This document shows positions 1 through 7,494 of a stretch of DNA of 38,233 nucleotides, in pieces. Source of the stretch: DSAR01 sp034437315. Its GTDB lineage: Bacteria; Chloroflexota; Anaerolineae; B4-G1. The notes beneath the pieces are model-generated. The model saw only the letters and a list, made by a program, of their open reading frames with translations. It was not told the origin of the DNA and did no database searches. The stretch spans positions 1 to 38,233 of the forward strand of contig DAOTUC010000179.1 of assembly GCA_034437315.1 (NCBI GenBank), written 5' to 3'. How positions within the stretch are numbered: the stretch's first letter is position 1; each line of letters starts with the position of its first letter. Position numbers and translations under genes: made by a program.

Positions 1-20
1 ATATTCTGCTGGTCGTGGGA

Positions 21-905
21 TGTGGAAACATCCAGTGAAAGGAAACAACAGTGACACTCCAAGGGCGGACACGCCGCAAAACGATGAAACGCCATCGTCT
101 CGATCCCTTGTCTCTTCTCCAAGGAAAACGAAGAGAACACCGATCAAGCAATGGCCATCAACGCCGCACACTCCCCCCGGTGGAGAACAAGGCGGGCCAG
201 CGGTGTAGACAACAGTGACACGCCAATGGTAGAAACACTGCAACCTCACCGCCTGCCTGTGCCTCGGCAGATAGTAATCTATCTGGTCGGCTGCGGATTG
301 TGATGAGCGTGAGCAAGGCGGGGTGTGGAAACAGCGGTGATGATCCGAGGGCGGGCGCGCCGTAAGACGATGAAGCGCCATTGCTTGATCCCTTGTCTCT
401 CATCCAAGGACAACGATGAGAACACCGGGCAAGCAATGGTCAGCAACGCCTTGCTCCCCCCCGGTGGAGAGCAAGGCGGAAACATCGGTGAAAACAGCAG
501 TGACACGCCAATGGCAGAAACACTGCAACCTCACCGCCTGCCTGTGCCTTGGCGGACAGCGATCTGTCTGGTCGCTTGCGGGTTGTAGCGAGCGTGGGAA
601 GCGGGGGCAAGCGGGGTGTGGAAACAGCCAGTGAAAGGAAACAGCGGTGGATGATCCGAGGGTGGGCACACCGCAAAACGATGAAACGTCCTCGCTTGAT
701 CCTTTGTCTCTCATCCAAGGAAAACGATGATAACACGGAGCAAGCAATGGCCATCAACGGCGTGCTCCCTCCGGTGGAGGCCAAGGCGGGGCAGCGGTGA
801 AAGAAACACCAGTGAAAACATCAGCAATACGCCAATGGTAGAAACACTGCCCGCTCACCGCCTGCTTGTGCCTCGGTAGAGAGCAATCTATCCAGTCGAC
901 TGCGG
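21..905. repeat. Imperfect tandem repeat, three units of about 290-300 bp, non-coding
   Basis: Three successive copies begin with TGTGGAAAC at 21, 324 and 617. Each carries the same ordered landmarks: ACGATGAA at 81, 367 and 678; a CAAGCAATGG block; CCGGTGGAG before AAGGCGG; and CAATGGTAGAAACACTGC-like sequence at 224, 509 and 833. Unit lengths are 303, 293 and about 289 bp, differing by indels; the last unit decays after about 905. Reading frames are open on both strands but none stays open across units or resembles a known protein, so I treat the block as non-coding. Each unit keeps a short inverted repeat after CCTTG (for example TCTCATC at 398-404 with GATGAGA at 415-421). The array may extend beyond the left edge of the window. 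Function unknown. Confidence 0.8.
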
Positions 906-995
906 GCTTGCGGTGAGCTCGGCATACCACTATATATGGCCCTACTATGCGAAATCCCAAAGAGCCTGCGAAATTTTGGTGACACTATCCATTAA
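906..995. other. Short intergenic stretch after the repeat, nothing recognised
   Basis: This sequence separates the tandem repeat from the stop codon of the PreA-like gene. It would be the 3' end of the long minus-strand gene run. I see no clear stem plus T-tract terminator; GCGAAAT occurs twice as a direct repeat. Confidence 0.4.
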
Positions 996-2069
996 TTACC
1001 GTGTCCGCAACGCATCCGTCGGGCAGACCGAGGCACAGAGACCACACGAGTGGCATAGCGCTTTGTTTAAAAACATATCACCCGCTGGCGTCAGTTGACG
1101 AGCCTGATAGGCACAGACGGTGACACAACGCTCACACTTTGTGCAGGTCTTGGCATCGAAATTGAACGTCAATGTGGCGTGGGATGGTGTCTCCTGGAGA
1201 TATTGAAGGGTCTGACCACGCAGATCGGAGAGTTGATCGCAGCGCCGTTGGTCCAGCCACCGCTCCAGTCGGTGCAGCGTTTTGCCGAACCACGCCAGAC
1301 CCTGGAGGAGCGGGGCCGTATGCACACCGACGGCCGTCGCCCCGGCCATCACCATCTCCAGTGCCTCTTCAGCTCCACCCACACCGCCTGTGCCGACCAC
1401 CGGCACGTTGTGGCGGAGACATATCTCTGCAACAGCTCGGAGAGCAATGGGGCGGATGGCCTCACCGGAGAGCCATGCGAACGACCCCAGCAGCGGTCGG
1501 CCTGTCTCCACATCAATCCCTAGAACCGGGCCGATGGAGTCTATAGCTGTGATGCCATCGGCCCCGGCTTGGAGGCAGGCGGCGACCACTTCTTGGAGGT
1601 CAGGCCAGTTGGCGCTGACTTTAATCAGTACCGGGATAGAGACAAGGCGCTTTGCCATCGCCACCATGGGGGCGGCGTCCTGCGCGTCGTAGGAGACGAG
1701 TTCCAAGAGGTCGACACCGGTCGCGGCCAGCGGTCCGGCGAGGCGCTCGACCTCGGCGGGAGTGTGTCCGGTGCTGGCGATCACCACGCCGCCCCGATCG
1801 ACCAGCGAGGGCAACTCCTGCTCAATCCACTGCTCGGCCGACAAGTCGGACCAGCCCTCGGTGTTGAGCATGCTCCGTCGGCCCGACCGGGCGATGTGGG
1901 GCGTGAGGTTGACGGTGGCCTCCGGCCGGATCGTCTTGGTGACCACGGCCGCCGCTCCGGTTTCCAGGGCCGAGCGAATGGCCTCGGCATTCCACGAGAG
2001 GGGGCCGGAGGCGAGGATGAGCGGATTGGGGAGATGGATTCCGCAGAGGTCAACGCTCAAGTCTGTCAT
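996..2069 (-). CDS. PreA/dihydroorotate dehydrogenase-like flavoprotein with C-terminal 2x[4Fe-4S] ferredoxin domain
   Basis: Residues 1 to about 290 form an FMN-binding TIM barrel of the dihydroorotate/dihydropyrimidine dehydrogenase type, opening with LCGIHLPNPLILASGPL and including GTGGV near the phosphate-binding end. The last 60 residues are a bacterial-type ferredoxin with two cluster motifs, CTKCERCVTVC and CHSCGLCASVCP. This is the architecture of PreA, the pyrimidine-binding subunit of NAD-dependent dihydropyrimidine dehydrogenase, which reduces uracil or thymine. The usual partner PreT (NADH/FAD) is not in this window, so electrons may come from ferredoxin or an unlinked partner. 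The ATG at 2069 is preceded by an AAGAGA-type ribosome site; a GTG sits one codon upstream. It is the last gene of the minus-strand run. The exact substrate is not determinable; a cyclic amide fits the hydantoinase and amidohydrolase neighbours. Confidence 0.85.
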   Translation of the reverse strand: MTDLSVDLCGIHLPNPLILASGPLSWNAEAIRSALETGAAAVVTKTIRPEATVNLTPHIARSGRRSMLNTEGWSDLSAEQWIEQELPSLVDRGGVVIASTGHTPAEVERLAGPLAATGVDLLELVSYDAQDAAPMVAMAKRLVSIPVLIKVSANWPDLQEVVAACLQAGADGITAIDSIGPVLGIDVETGRPLLGSFAWLSGEAIRPIALRAVAEICLRHNVPVVGTGGVGGAEEALEMVMAGATAVGVHTAPLLQGLAWFGKTLHRLERWLDQRRCDQLSDLRGQTLQYLQETPSHATLTFNFDAKTCTKCERCVTVCAYQARQLTPAGDMFLNKALCHSCGLCASVCPTDALRTR

Positions 2070-2111
2070 CACTGTCTCTTTCTGAGCTACTGACGCCGTA
2101 GAGTGATGGAC

Positions 2112-3431
2112 CTACTCGTACCACAGGCGGGCGGCCGCTTCGAGGACGTTGGCGCGCACGGCCTCTTCGTCCACACCGACTGTCTCACCGTCGCGCAGGA
2201 GCCATTTCCCGGCGCACATTACGCCGCGTACATCGCCGGGGCTGCGCCAGAGAAGTAATTGGTCCGCTGCGTTGTGGGCCGTGAGGGGCGTTGGCAGATC
2301 GGCCGGGATCAGCAGCAGATCGGCGCACTGGCCGGGCGCCAGGGTGCCCAGGTCTTTGAACCCCAGCGCCCGGGCCCCGTTCTGCGTGGCCACGGTCCAC
2401 ACGCTGGCGGCGGGCATGGCACCCGGATCGAGCAGGCGGGCCTTGGGTATCAGCGCTGCGCTGCGCATAACCTGGAACATGTCGTTGACGTAGCCATCGG
2501 TGCCCAGGGCGACGTTCACTCCCGCCCCCAGCATCTCCGGCACCGGGGCGAAGCCACCGCCAACCTCGCAGTTGGAGATTGGTTGGTGGGACACGTGGAC
2601 GCCGCGACGGGCAAGCAAGTCGATCTCCTCGTCATCTACCTGGACACACTGCGAGGCCAGGACGTGGTGCCCAAGGACGCCGAGTCGGTCGTAGTAGGCG
2701 GCCGGTCGGACACCGAAGTGGGATAGGCAATACTCGGGCTCATAGGTCCCCTCGGAGAGGTGCATGTGCACCCTGGCGTCTCGCTCCGCGGCGAGGGCAA
2801 AGGCGCGGCGGATAAAGTCAGCCGAGCACGTGAAAGTCGTGTGAAAACACATCATTCCAGAGACGAGCCCGCCTTCCGCTTGGCATGCGTCGATGAAGCG
2901 GGCGTTTTCTTCCAGGCCGAGATCGCCGTTTTCGGGGCTGATCCGCTGGGTAGCCTCGAAGGAGAGCACCCCGCGCAAGCCCCAGCGACGGACGATCTCC
3001 GCCTCGACCACCAGTCCACCGGGAAGGGCGTAAGGGGCCTCAAGACAGTCGTAGAAAGTGGTGACCCCCGATCGCACCATCTCCAGGCAAGCCCACTCGG
3101 TCGCGGCGGCGATCAACTCGTGGGTCAAACGGTCCTCCACCCGCGGCCACCAGAAGTCCTCCAGAAAGGGCCAGAACCCCTCCGGTGCTTCGTCCAGGGG
3201 GATGCCGTGGGAGAGCACGCCGTACATATGGTGATGGGCGTTGACGAACGAGGGCATGACCACCACGTCCGGGGCATCCAAGACGGAAGCCCCAGGGAAA
3301 CGAGCGCGCAGTTCGGCGTGGGATGCGGTGGCAACGATGCGCTCGTCCTCCACGGCAACCCCCCAGCCTGGTTGGGAGGCCTCCTTGGTGTCCGCCCACA
3401 GCATCTTGCCCAGGATCAGGGTGGTGTTCAT
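2112..3431 (-). CDS. SsnA-like TRZ/ATZ-family amidohydrolase with an altered active site
   Basis: A 439-residue metal-dependent hydrolase of the cytosine deaminase/TrzA/SsnA group. It has the HxH metal motif (NAHHHMYG, His66 and His68), the HxxE motif (VHMHLSE, His224 and Glu227) and the terminal Asp (GTDG, Asp312). The next expected residue, the His of the AHC or AHG motif that helps activate water, is replaced: the protein reads ASQC with Gln261. The other TRZ/ATZ member in this window (12372-13775) keeps GAHC. The start at 3431 has an AGGAGATCC ribosome site. SsnA is a member of the E. coli ygeW-xdhD region tied to anaerobic purine breakdown. Likely roles are deamination or hydrolysis of a heterocycle, but the lost His makes conventional deaminase activity uncertain. 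The gene follows the MoaD-like gene by 24 nt. Confidence 0.85.
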   Translation of the reverse strand: MNTTLILGKMLWADTKEASQPGWGVAVEDERIVATASHAELRARFPGASVLDAPDVVVMPSFVNAHHHMYGVLSHGIPLDEAPEGFWPFLEDFWWPRVEDRLTHELIAAATEWACLEMVRSGVTTFYDCLEAPYALPGGLVVEAEIVRRWGLRGVLSFEATQRISPENGDLGLEENARFIDACQAEGGLVSGMMCFHTTFTCSADFIRRAFALAAERDARVHMHLSEGTYEPEYCLSHFGVRPAAYYDRLGVLGHHVLASQCVQVDDEEIDLLARRGVHVSHQPISNCEVGGGFAPVPEMLGAGVNVALGTDGYVNDMFQVMRSAALIPKARLLDPGAMPAASVWTVATQNGARALGFKDLGTLAPGQCADLLLIPADLPTPLTAHNAADQLLLWRSPGDVRGVMCAGKWLLRDGETVGVDEEAVRANVLEAAARLWYE

Positions 3432-3455
3432 ACGGATCTCCTAGCGGACGCGGCC

Positions 3456-3740
3456 TCAGCCACCGGAGATGGCGGGAAAGAGCTTGAGTTCGTCCCCATC
3501 TTCCAGGCTGGCGCCGAACTGCTCGTGGGTCACCAGCTTGTAGTTGCGAAAGACCACCAGGTGGGAGACCACCTCCCCCTCGGCCGTGAAGAGCAGACTG
3601 CGCAGGGCAGCGTGAGTTGTCGAGAGATGATTCACTGCATCGGCAACGGAGGATCCGAGGGGCAGGCGCACCCGTTCCTCGTCAAGGCCAACACCACGCC
3701 GAAGGATGTTGTGGTACTGGATCGTCACGCCGATGGTCAC
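3456..3740 (-). CDS. MoaD/ThiS-like small sulfur-carrier protein
   Basis: A protein of about 94 residues with the beta-grasp pattern of MoaD/ThiS, ending in AISGG. The C-terminal Gly-Gly is what the family needs for adenylation and thiocarboxylation. MoaD supplies sulfur for the dithiolene of molybdopterin, the cofactor ligand used by tungsten aldehyde oxidoreductases, and MoaD homologues often sit next to such genes. The chosen GTG at 3740 overlaps the TGA of the upstream oxidoreductase as GTGA, suggesting translational coupling; a second GTG lies four codons downstream (3728). An in-frame open stretch extends further upstream to 4103, but it is the antisense-phase shadow of the oxidoreductase and has no family resemblance. 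Confidence 0.85.
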   Translation of the reverse strand: MTIGVTIQYHNILRRGVGLDEERVRLPLGSSVADAVNHLSTTHAALRSLLFTAEGEVVSHLVVFRNYKLVTHEQFGASLEDGDELKLFPAISGG

Positions 3741-5638
3741 AAGTCGAGTTCCTCTATGGCGTCCTCCAGGCCGAGCTCCTGGAGTTTCTCTTTCGTCGGC
3801 CAGCCCGTCTGGCGGTCCCATCCTCGCAGCCGGTAGTACTCGTCCAGCATAGCCGCCAGTTGGATCGTCTCTCCCTTTGCGTTCCCCGAGGGCGAGGGTT
3901 CCTCGCTGAAGCGGCGTGGCAGCCGATCGTCGGCCCGGGTGATGCCGTGGCGGGCATTGTAGCAGCGCTGAAGGTTGTAGATGCGCTCGCCGATACGCTT
4001 CAGGCGCTCTACCCCCATCTCCATCCCCGTGGCAGCCTCCAGAGCGGCCGCGATGTCCGGCCAGTAGATCTCGGCGAGGACAAAGGTCCCACCGGACTTG
4101 CACATGCCGACCGAATCCACGACCGCGCCAAAGTCCTCGCCATCCTTGACCAGGAAAGGTTTGTGCTTGGTCGCCAGGGGCTGCGCCATCTCCGGCAGGT
4201 AGTCCTCACCGTAGCGGCGGCGAGCCTCGTCGGGGTAGCCGGTCTCGTCGATGACGGGAAATGCCTTCAGATGGTCGGCGCCCCGGTTGGAGGTCGCGTG
4301 CGCCAGTCCCATGGACTTCTGGGCCCGACCGTCCTGGGCAGCTATGGCCATGCCCTTGGCGTGCATGGCGTATTCCTCGGCGCCGCGGCCGATCGCCTCG
4401 GCGGCACGCCGGACCCCCTGGGATAGAAGGGTCGCGAAGTCACCTTCTCGCCGCGCCATCTTCTGCAACAAGGTCAGGATGACATCCCGATCACCCCAGT
4501 GGAGGGCGAGTCCATCGGTGTCGTCCAGGTTGAGGATCTCTTGCTCCCATAGCTCCATAGCCAAACTGATGGCCCGTCCTGCTGAGATGGTATCCATGCC
4601 CAGTTCGTCGCACAGGCGATTGGCCTGCAGGATAGTGTCCAGGTCGGCGTTCCATACGGCAGCTCCCATGGCGTTCAGCGTCTCGTACTCGACGCTGCGG
4701 ATGGACGTGCCGGCATAGGGGCCGTCGGGCAAGGTGTAGAGCTTGTCGCAGGCCACGGGACAGCCAAAGCAAGCCAGGTGGCGGACGAAAGCCCGCGCTT
4801 CGAGGGACTCGGCACTGATGGCCTCTATGTCGGGAAACGAGCCCATCTGGAAGTTCTTGGTCGGGAAGCGGCCCAGGGCATCCATCATCGAGACGATACC
4901 CGGTGTCCCGTGGGCAGCGACCGCTTCAAAGATCGGGTTGGCGCGCAACCGATGATGGAGCTCGGCCGCTACGGCGTGGAAACGGCCAGGATCGGCGATG
5001 GGGATAGCACCGTGACCACGGACGGCGATGGCCTTGAGCCGCTTGCTTCCCATGACAGCTCCTAGCCCACACCGGGCAGCGGATCGCTGCGGTGTCGTTT
5101 GAATACCGGAGAAGAGCACGCCATTCTCGCCGGCCGGGCCAATGGTGGCTGTCTTGACCTCAGGGTCGTCCCACAGCTTGCGGATGCTCGCCTCGGTCTC
5201 TGACGTGGTGCTTCCCCACAACGGACGGGCATCGCGGACCTCAACGTGCGAATCAGCGACGGCGAGATACACAGGATGGCTGGCCTGCCCGGTGACCACG
5301 ATGGCGTCCCAACCGGCGAACTTGAGCTCCGGCCCCAGGAAGCCGCCGGTGTTCGCGTCCCCGTAGATCCCGGTGAGAGGGGACTTGGCGATGACCTCCA
5401 TCCGACCGGGGTTGGGAACGAGCGTGCCGCACAGGGGACCGGTGGAGAAGATGAGCAGGCTCTCGGGGGCCAAGGGGTGAACGTCCGACCCCACGCGCTC
5501 CCAGAGCAGCCGCGCTCCGAAGCCGTTGCCGCCCAGGTACTGCTCGGCCATCTCCCGGTCGTATGGACGGGATTCCACCCGTCCTGTGGTCAGATTGACG
5601 TGCAGCCACTTACCAGCATAACCTTTGTAAGGAAACAT
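3737..5638 (-). CDS. Tungsten-containing aldehyde:ferredoxin oxidoreductase 1
   Basis: A 633-residue member of the AOR family, which oxidises aldehydes to carboxylates with ferredoxin using a bis-pyranopterin tungsten site and one [4Fe-4S] cluster. Cluster ligands are visible as CFGCPVAC (Cys290, Cys293, Cys297) plus Cys513 in VGMCKS, closely matching the positions in Pyrococcus furiosus AOR. The N-terminus (GYAGKWLHVNLTTG), the GIYGDANTGG stretch and the C-terminal RLRGWD ending are typical. I chose ATG 5638 because GAGG sits five bases upstream and the protein then starts as family members do; a GTG at 5659 overlapping the ferredoxin stop is the alternative. It lies between the four-cluster ferredoxin, a plausible electron acceptor, and the MoaD-like gene. 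The aldehyde substrate is unknown. Confidence 0.93.
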   Translation of the reverse strand: MFPYKGYAGKWLHVNLTTGRVESRPYDREMAEQYLGGNGFGARLLWERVGSDVHPLAPESLLIFSTGPLCGTLVPNPGRMEVIAKSPLTGIYGDANTGGFLGPELKFAGWDAIVVTGQASHPVYLAVADSHVEVRDARPLWGSTTSETEASIRKLWDDPEVKTATIGPAGENGVLFSGIQTTPQRSAARCGLGAVMGSKRLKAIAVRGHGAIPIADPGRFHAVAAELHHRLRANPIFEAVAAHGTPGIVSMMDALGRFPTKNFQMGSFPDIEAISAESLEARAFVRHLACFGCPVACDKLYTLPDGPYAGTSIRSVEYETLNAMGAAVWNADLDTILQANRLCDELGMDTISAGRAISLAMELWEQEILNLDDTDGLALHWGDRDVILTLLQKMARREGDFATLLSQGVRRAAEAIGRGAEEYAMHAKGMAIAAQDGRAQKSMGLAHATSNRGADHLKAFPVIDETGYPDEARRRYGEDYLPEMAQPLATKHKPFLVKDGEDFGAVVDSVGMCKSGGTFVLAEIYWPDIAAALEAATGMEMGVERLKRIGERIYNLQRCYNARHGITRADDRLPRRFSEEPSPSGNAKGETIQLAAMLDEYYRLRGWDRQTGWPTKEKLQELGLEDAIEELDL

Positions 5639-5655
5639 ATTCACCTCGTCCTTAC

Positions 5656-6084
5656 TCACTTCAATCTTACTTCAATCGCCCCACTGGGGCACATCGCTGC
5701 GCACTCGGGCTCTCCGCCGCACAGATCGCACTTCAACGCCAACTCCCGCTGGTGATCGAAGATGATCATTCCGAAGGGACAGGCCTCCTCACAGGCCCCG
5801 CATCCGGTGCATTCTGTGAGACTGATGACCCAGGCCCCCGTGCTCTCGTCGAGACGAATAGCCTCCACCGGGCAGGCCTCCGCACAGGGGGCCAGGGCGC
5901 CCTCCGATGCGCGACGGGCGTTGCACTGGCGGCAGGCCTGGGGACTGAACGGCCCACTATCAGTCTCGGTCTCAATGCGAATACGGGCCAGCGCCGGCCA
6001 GATCACACCTTCGTGATGGAAAGAACAGTAGGTCATGCAGATGCGACAACCGGTACATTTCTCATCGTTGATTCTTAACTGCAC
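5656..6084 (-). CDS. Ferredoxin-like electron carrier with four [4Fe-4S] clusters
   Basis: A 142-residue protein with sixteen cysteines in the pattern of HycB/CooF/DmsB-type subunits: CTGCRICMTYC, then CRQC with CAEACP, CTGCGACEEACP, and CDLCGGEPECAAMCP. Such proteins pass electrons between a redox enzyme and a partner and are often encoded beside AOR-family genes. The GTG start at 6084 has GGAGGAA five to eight bases upstream; an earlier TTG in the same frame (6102) lies before that site and is unlikely. The stop at 5656 is followed closely by the oxidoreductase ATG at 5638. I expect it to be the redox partner of one or both aldehyde oxidoreductases. Confidence 0.9.
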   Translation of the reverse strand: MQLRINDEKCTGCRICMTYCSFHHEGVIWPALARIRIETETDSGPFSPQACRQCNARRASEGALAPCAEACPVEAIRLDESTGAWVISLTECTGCGACEEACPFGMIIFDHQRELALKCDLCGGEPECAAMCPSGAIEVRLK

Positions 6085-6116
6085 GCTTTCCTCCAATAGC
6101 AAGTGGTCCCTCGCCT

Positions 6117-7478
6117 CTACCGAGAGAGGGCCATGGGCACAAACTCACCGCGACCGACGCCCCCTACGAACTCACCCGCGCGCACGATGATCTCACCGCG
6201 ACGGATGACGTCACGCGTCCACCCGCGGACGCACATGCCTGCATACGGGGTCCAATCGACGTCCTCGTGGAGAGTCTCACTGGCCTCGATCCTCAGTTCC
6301 AGCTTCGGGTCGAAGACGACGAGGTCAGCGTCGAACCCCACGGCGATCCGGCCCTTGCGCGCCATGCCAAAGATGGTGGCGGGATTCGTGCAACAGACCT
6401 GACACCAGCGCTCCAGGCTCACGCCATGGGCGGCGAGGGCATCGTGCATCAAACCAAGCCGGGCCTCAATTGAGGGTAAACCACCCGGGACCGTGGTGAA
6501 ATCCAGGTGACCGGCCTTTTCTGCGGCCGAGAAGGGGCAATGGTCTGTGGCCAGGACGTCGATGTGGCCTCGCGCCAACCCGCCCCATAGGGCATCTCTG
6601 TCTCGCTGGCTGCGAAGCGGCGGGGCGCAGATCAGGCGTGCGCCGTCCGGGCCGCTCAATGCTGCCTGATCCAGGGTCAGGTATTGGGGGCAGGTCTCAC
6701 TGTAGACCACATCGCCGCGGGATTGGGCGGCCTGGATGCGCCGCAGGGCCTGCTCGCACGAGACGTGCACGACGTAGACGGGGCTTCCCGCCAGAGCGGC
6801 GATGTCGATGATGCGGCTGACCGCCTCGGCCTCCTGGCGCGGCGGGCGGGTCAGGGCGTGGTAGAGGGGCGCGACCTCACCCCGGGCCAGCGCCCGGGAG
6901 CGGAGCCACTCGCAGATGGGTCCATTCTCACAATGGACGATGGGAAGGCCACCGACCTCTCGGACAGCGGTGATGACGTGAGAGAGCTGCGCATCGTCCA
7001 AGCGGAATCCCTCGTAGGCCATGTAGAGCTTGAAGCTGGACACGCCGGCATCGACGACCTCGGGCAACTGGGCCAAAGACTCGGGGTGCGCCGCGTGCCA
7101 CGCGGGGATGGTCATGTGAAGGCCGTAGTCGATGACCACGCGAGCGTCAGCCTCGCCCCGCCGCCCCTCGAGCGCCTTCAGGAGGGATTCCCCCGGCGCG
7201 GGCTCCACAAAGTCGATGACAGTCGTGGTGCCACCCAGGGCCGCCGCGATCGTGCCGCTGGTGAAATCGTCGCTGCTGACGACGTCGCCCGCGGGCATCT
7301 GGAGATGGACGTGGGGATCGACCCCTCCGGGCAACACATAGCAGTCTGTGCCATCGATCTCCGTTGCACCATCCAAGTCCTTGGCGATGGCGGCGATACG
7401 TGGGCCAACGATCCCGATGTCGCTCGCGACAGGGCCGCCTGGTGTGATCAGCGTGCCATTGCGAACGACGAGGTCCAT
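6117..7478 (-). CDS. Dihydropyrimidinase/hydantoinase (cyclic amidohydrolase)
   Basis: A 453-residue amidohydrolase that opens cyclic amide rings such as dihydropyrimidines, hydantoins or allantoin. Visible binuclear-site residues are His56 and His58 (DPHVHLQ), carboxylated Lys150 in SSFKLYMAYEG, His182 in IVHCENG, a His in YVVHVS, and the Asp of ATDHCPF. Lys150 has the same number as in characterised D-hydantoinases, which supports the start at 7478 (MDLVVRNG). A second ATG at 7502 has a better AGGA ribosome site and overlaps the TAG of the upstream gene, so translation could begin there with eight extra residues. Open sequence further upstream to 7724 is a shadow of the neighbouring oxidoreductase. 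Position between two aldehyde oxidoreductases suggests ring opening feeds the same pathway. N-substituted hydantoin is one possible substrate. Confidence 0.92.
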   Translation of the reverse strand: MDLVVRNGTLITPGGPVASDIGIVGPRIAAIAKDLDGATEIDGTDCYVLPGGVDPHVHLQMPAGDVVSSDDFTSGTIAAALGGTTTVIDFVEPAPGESLLKALEGRRGEADARVVIDYGLHMTIPAWHAAHPESLAQLPEVVDAGVSSFKLYMAYEGFRLDDAQLSHVITAVREVGGLPIVHCENGPICEWLRSRALARGEVAPLYHALTRPPRQEAEAVSRIIDIAALAGSPVYVVHVSCEQALRRIQAAQSRGDVVYSETCPQYLTLDQAALSGPDGARLICAPPLRSQRDRDALWGGLARGHIDVLATDHCPFSAAEKAGHLDFTTVPGGLPSIEARLGLMHDALAAHGVSLERWCQVCCTNPATIFGMARKGRIAVGFDADLVVFDPKLELRIEASETLHEDVDWTPYAGMCVRGWTRDVIRRGEIIVRAGEFVGGVGRGEFVPMALSR

Positions 7479-7494
7479 GGCTGTCCCAGCCGCG

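Noticed and set aside
21..905. CRISPR array or coding repeat protein at the left end
   Set aside because: Units are about 290-300 bp with indels, far longer than CRISPR repeats, with no repeat-spacer alternation; open frames do not carry across units and show no protein-like conservation.
2760..3836. Long plus-strand open frame of 358 codons (and similar ones at 8152-9363 and 6684-7628)
   Set aside because: These run antisense to well-recognised enzymes in GC-rich sequence, have no recognisable domains, and are typical opposite-strand shadows.
3741..4103. N-terminal extension of the MoaD-like protein
   Set aside because: Shadow of the aldehyde oxidoreductase 1 gene; MoaD proteins are about 80-95 residues and the GTGA-coupled start gives the right size.
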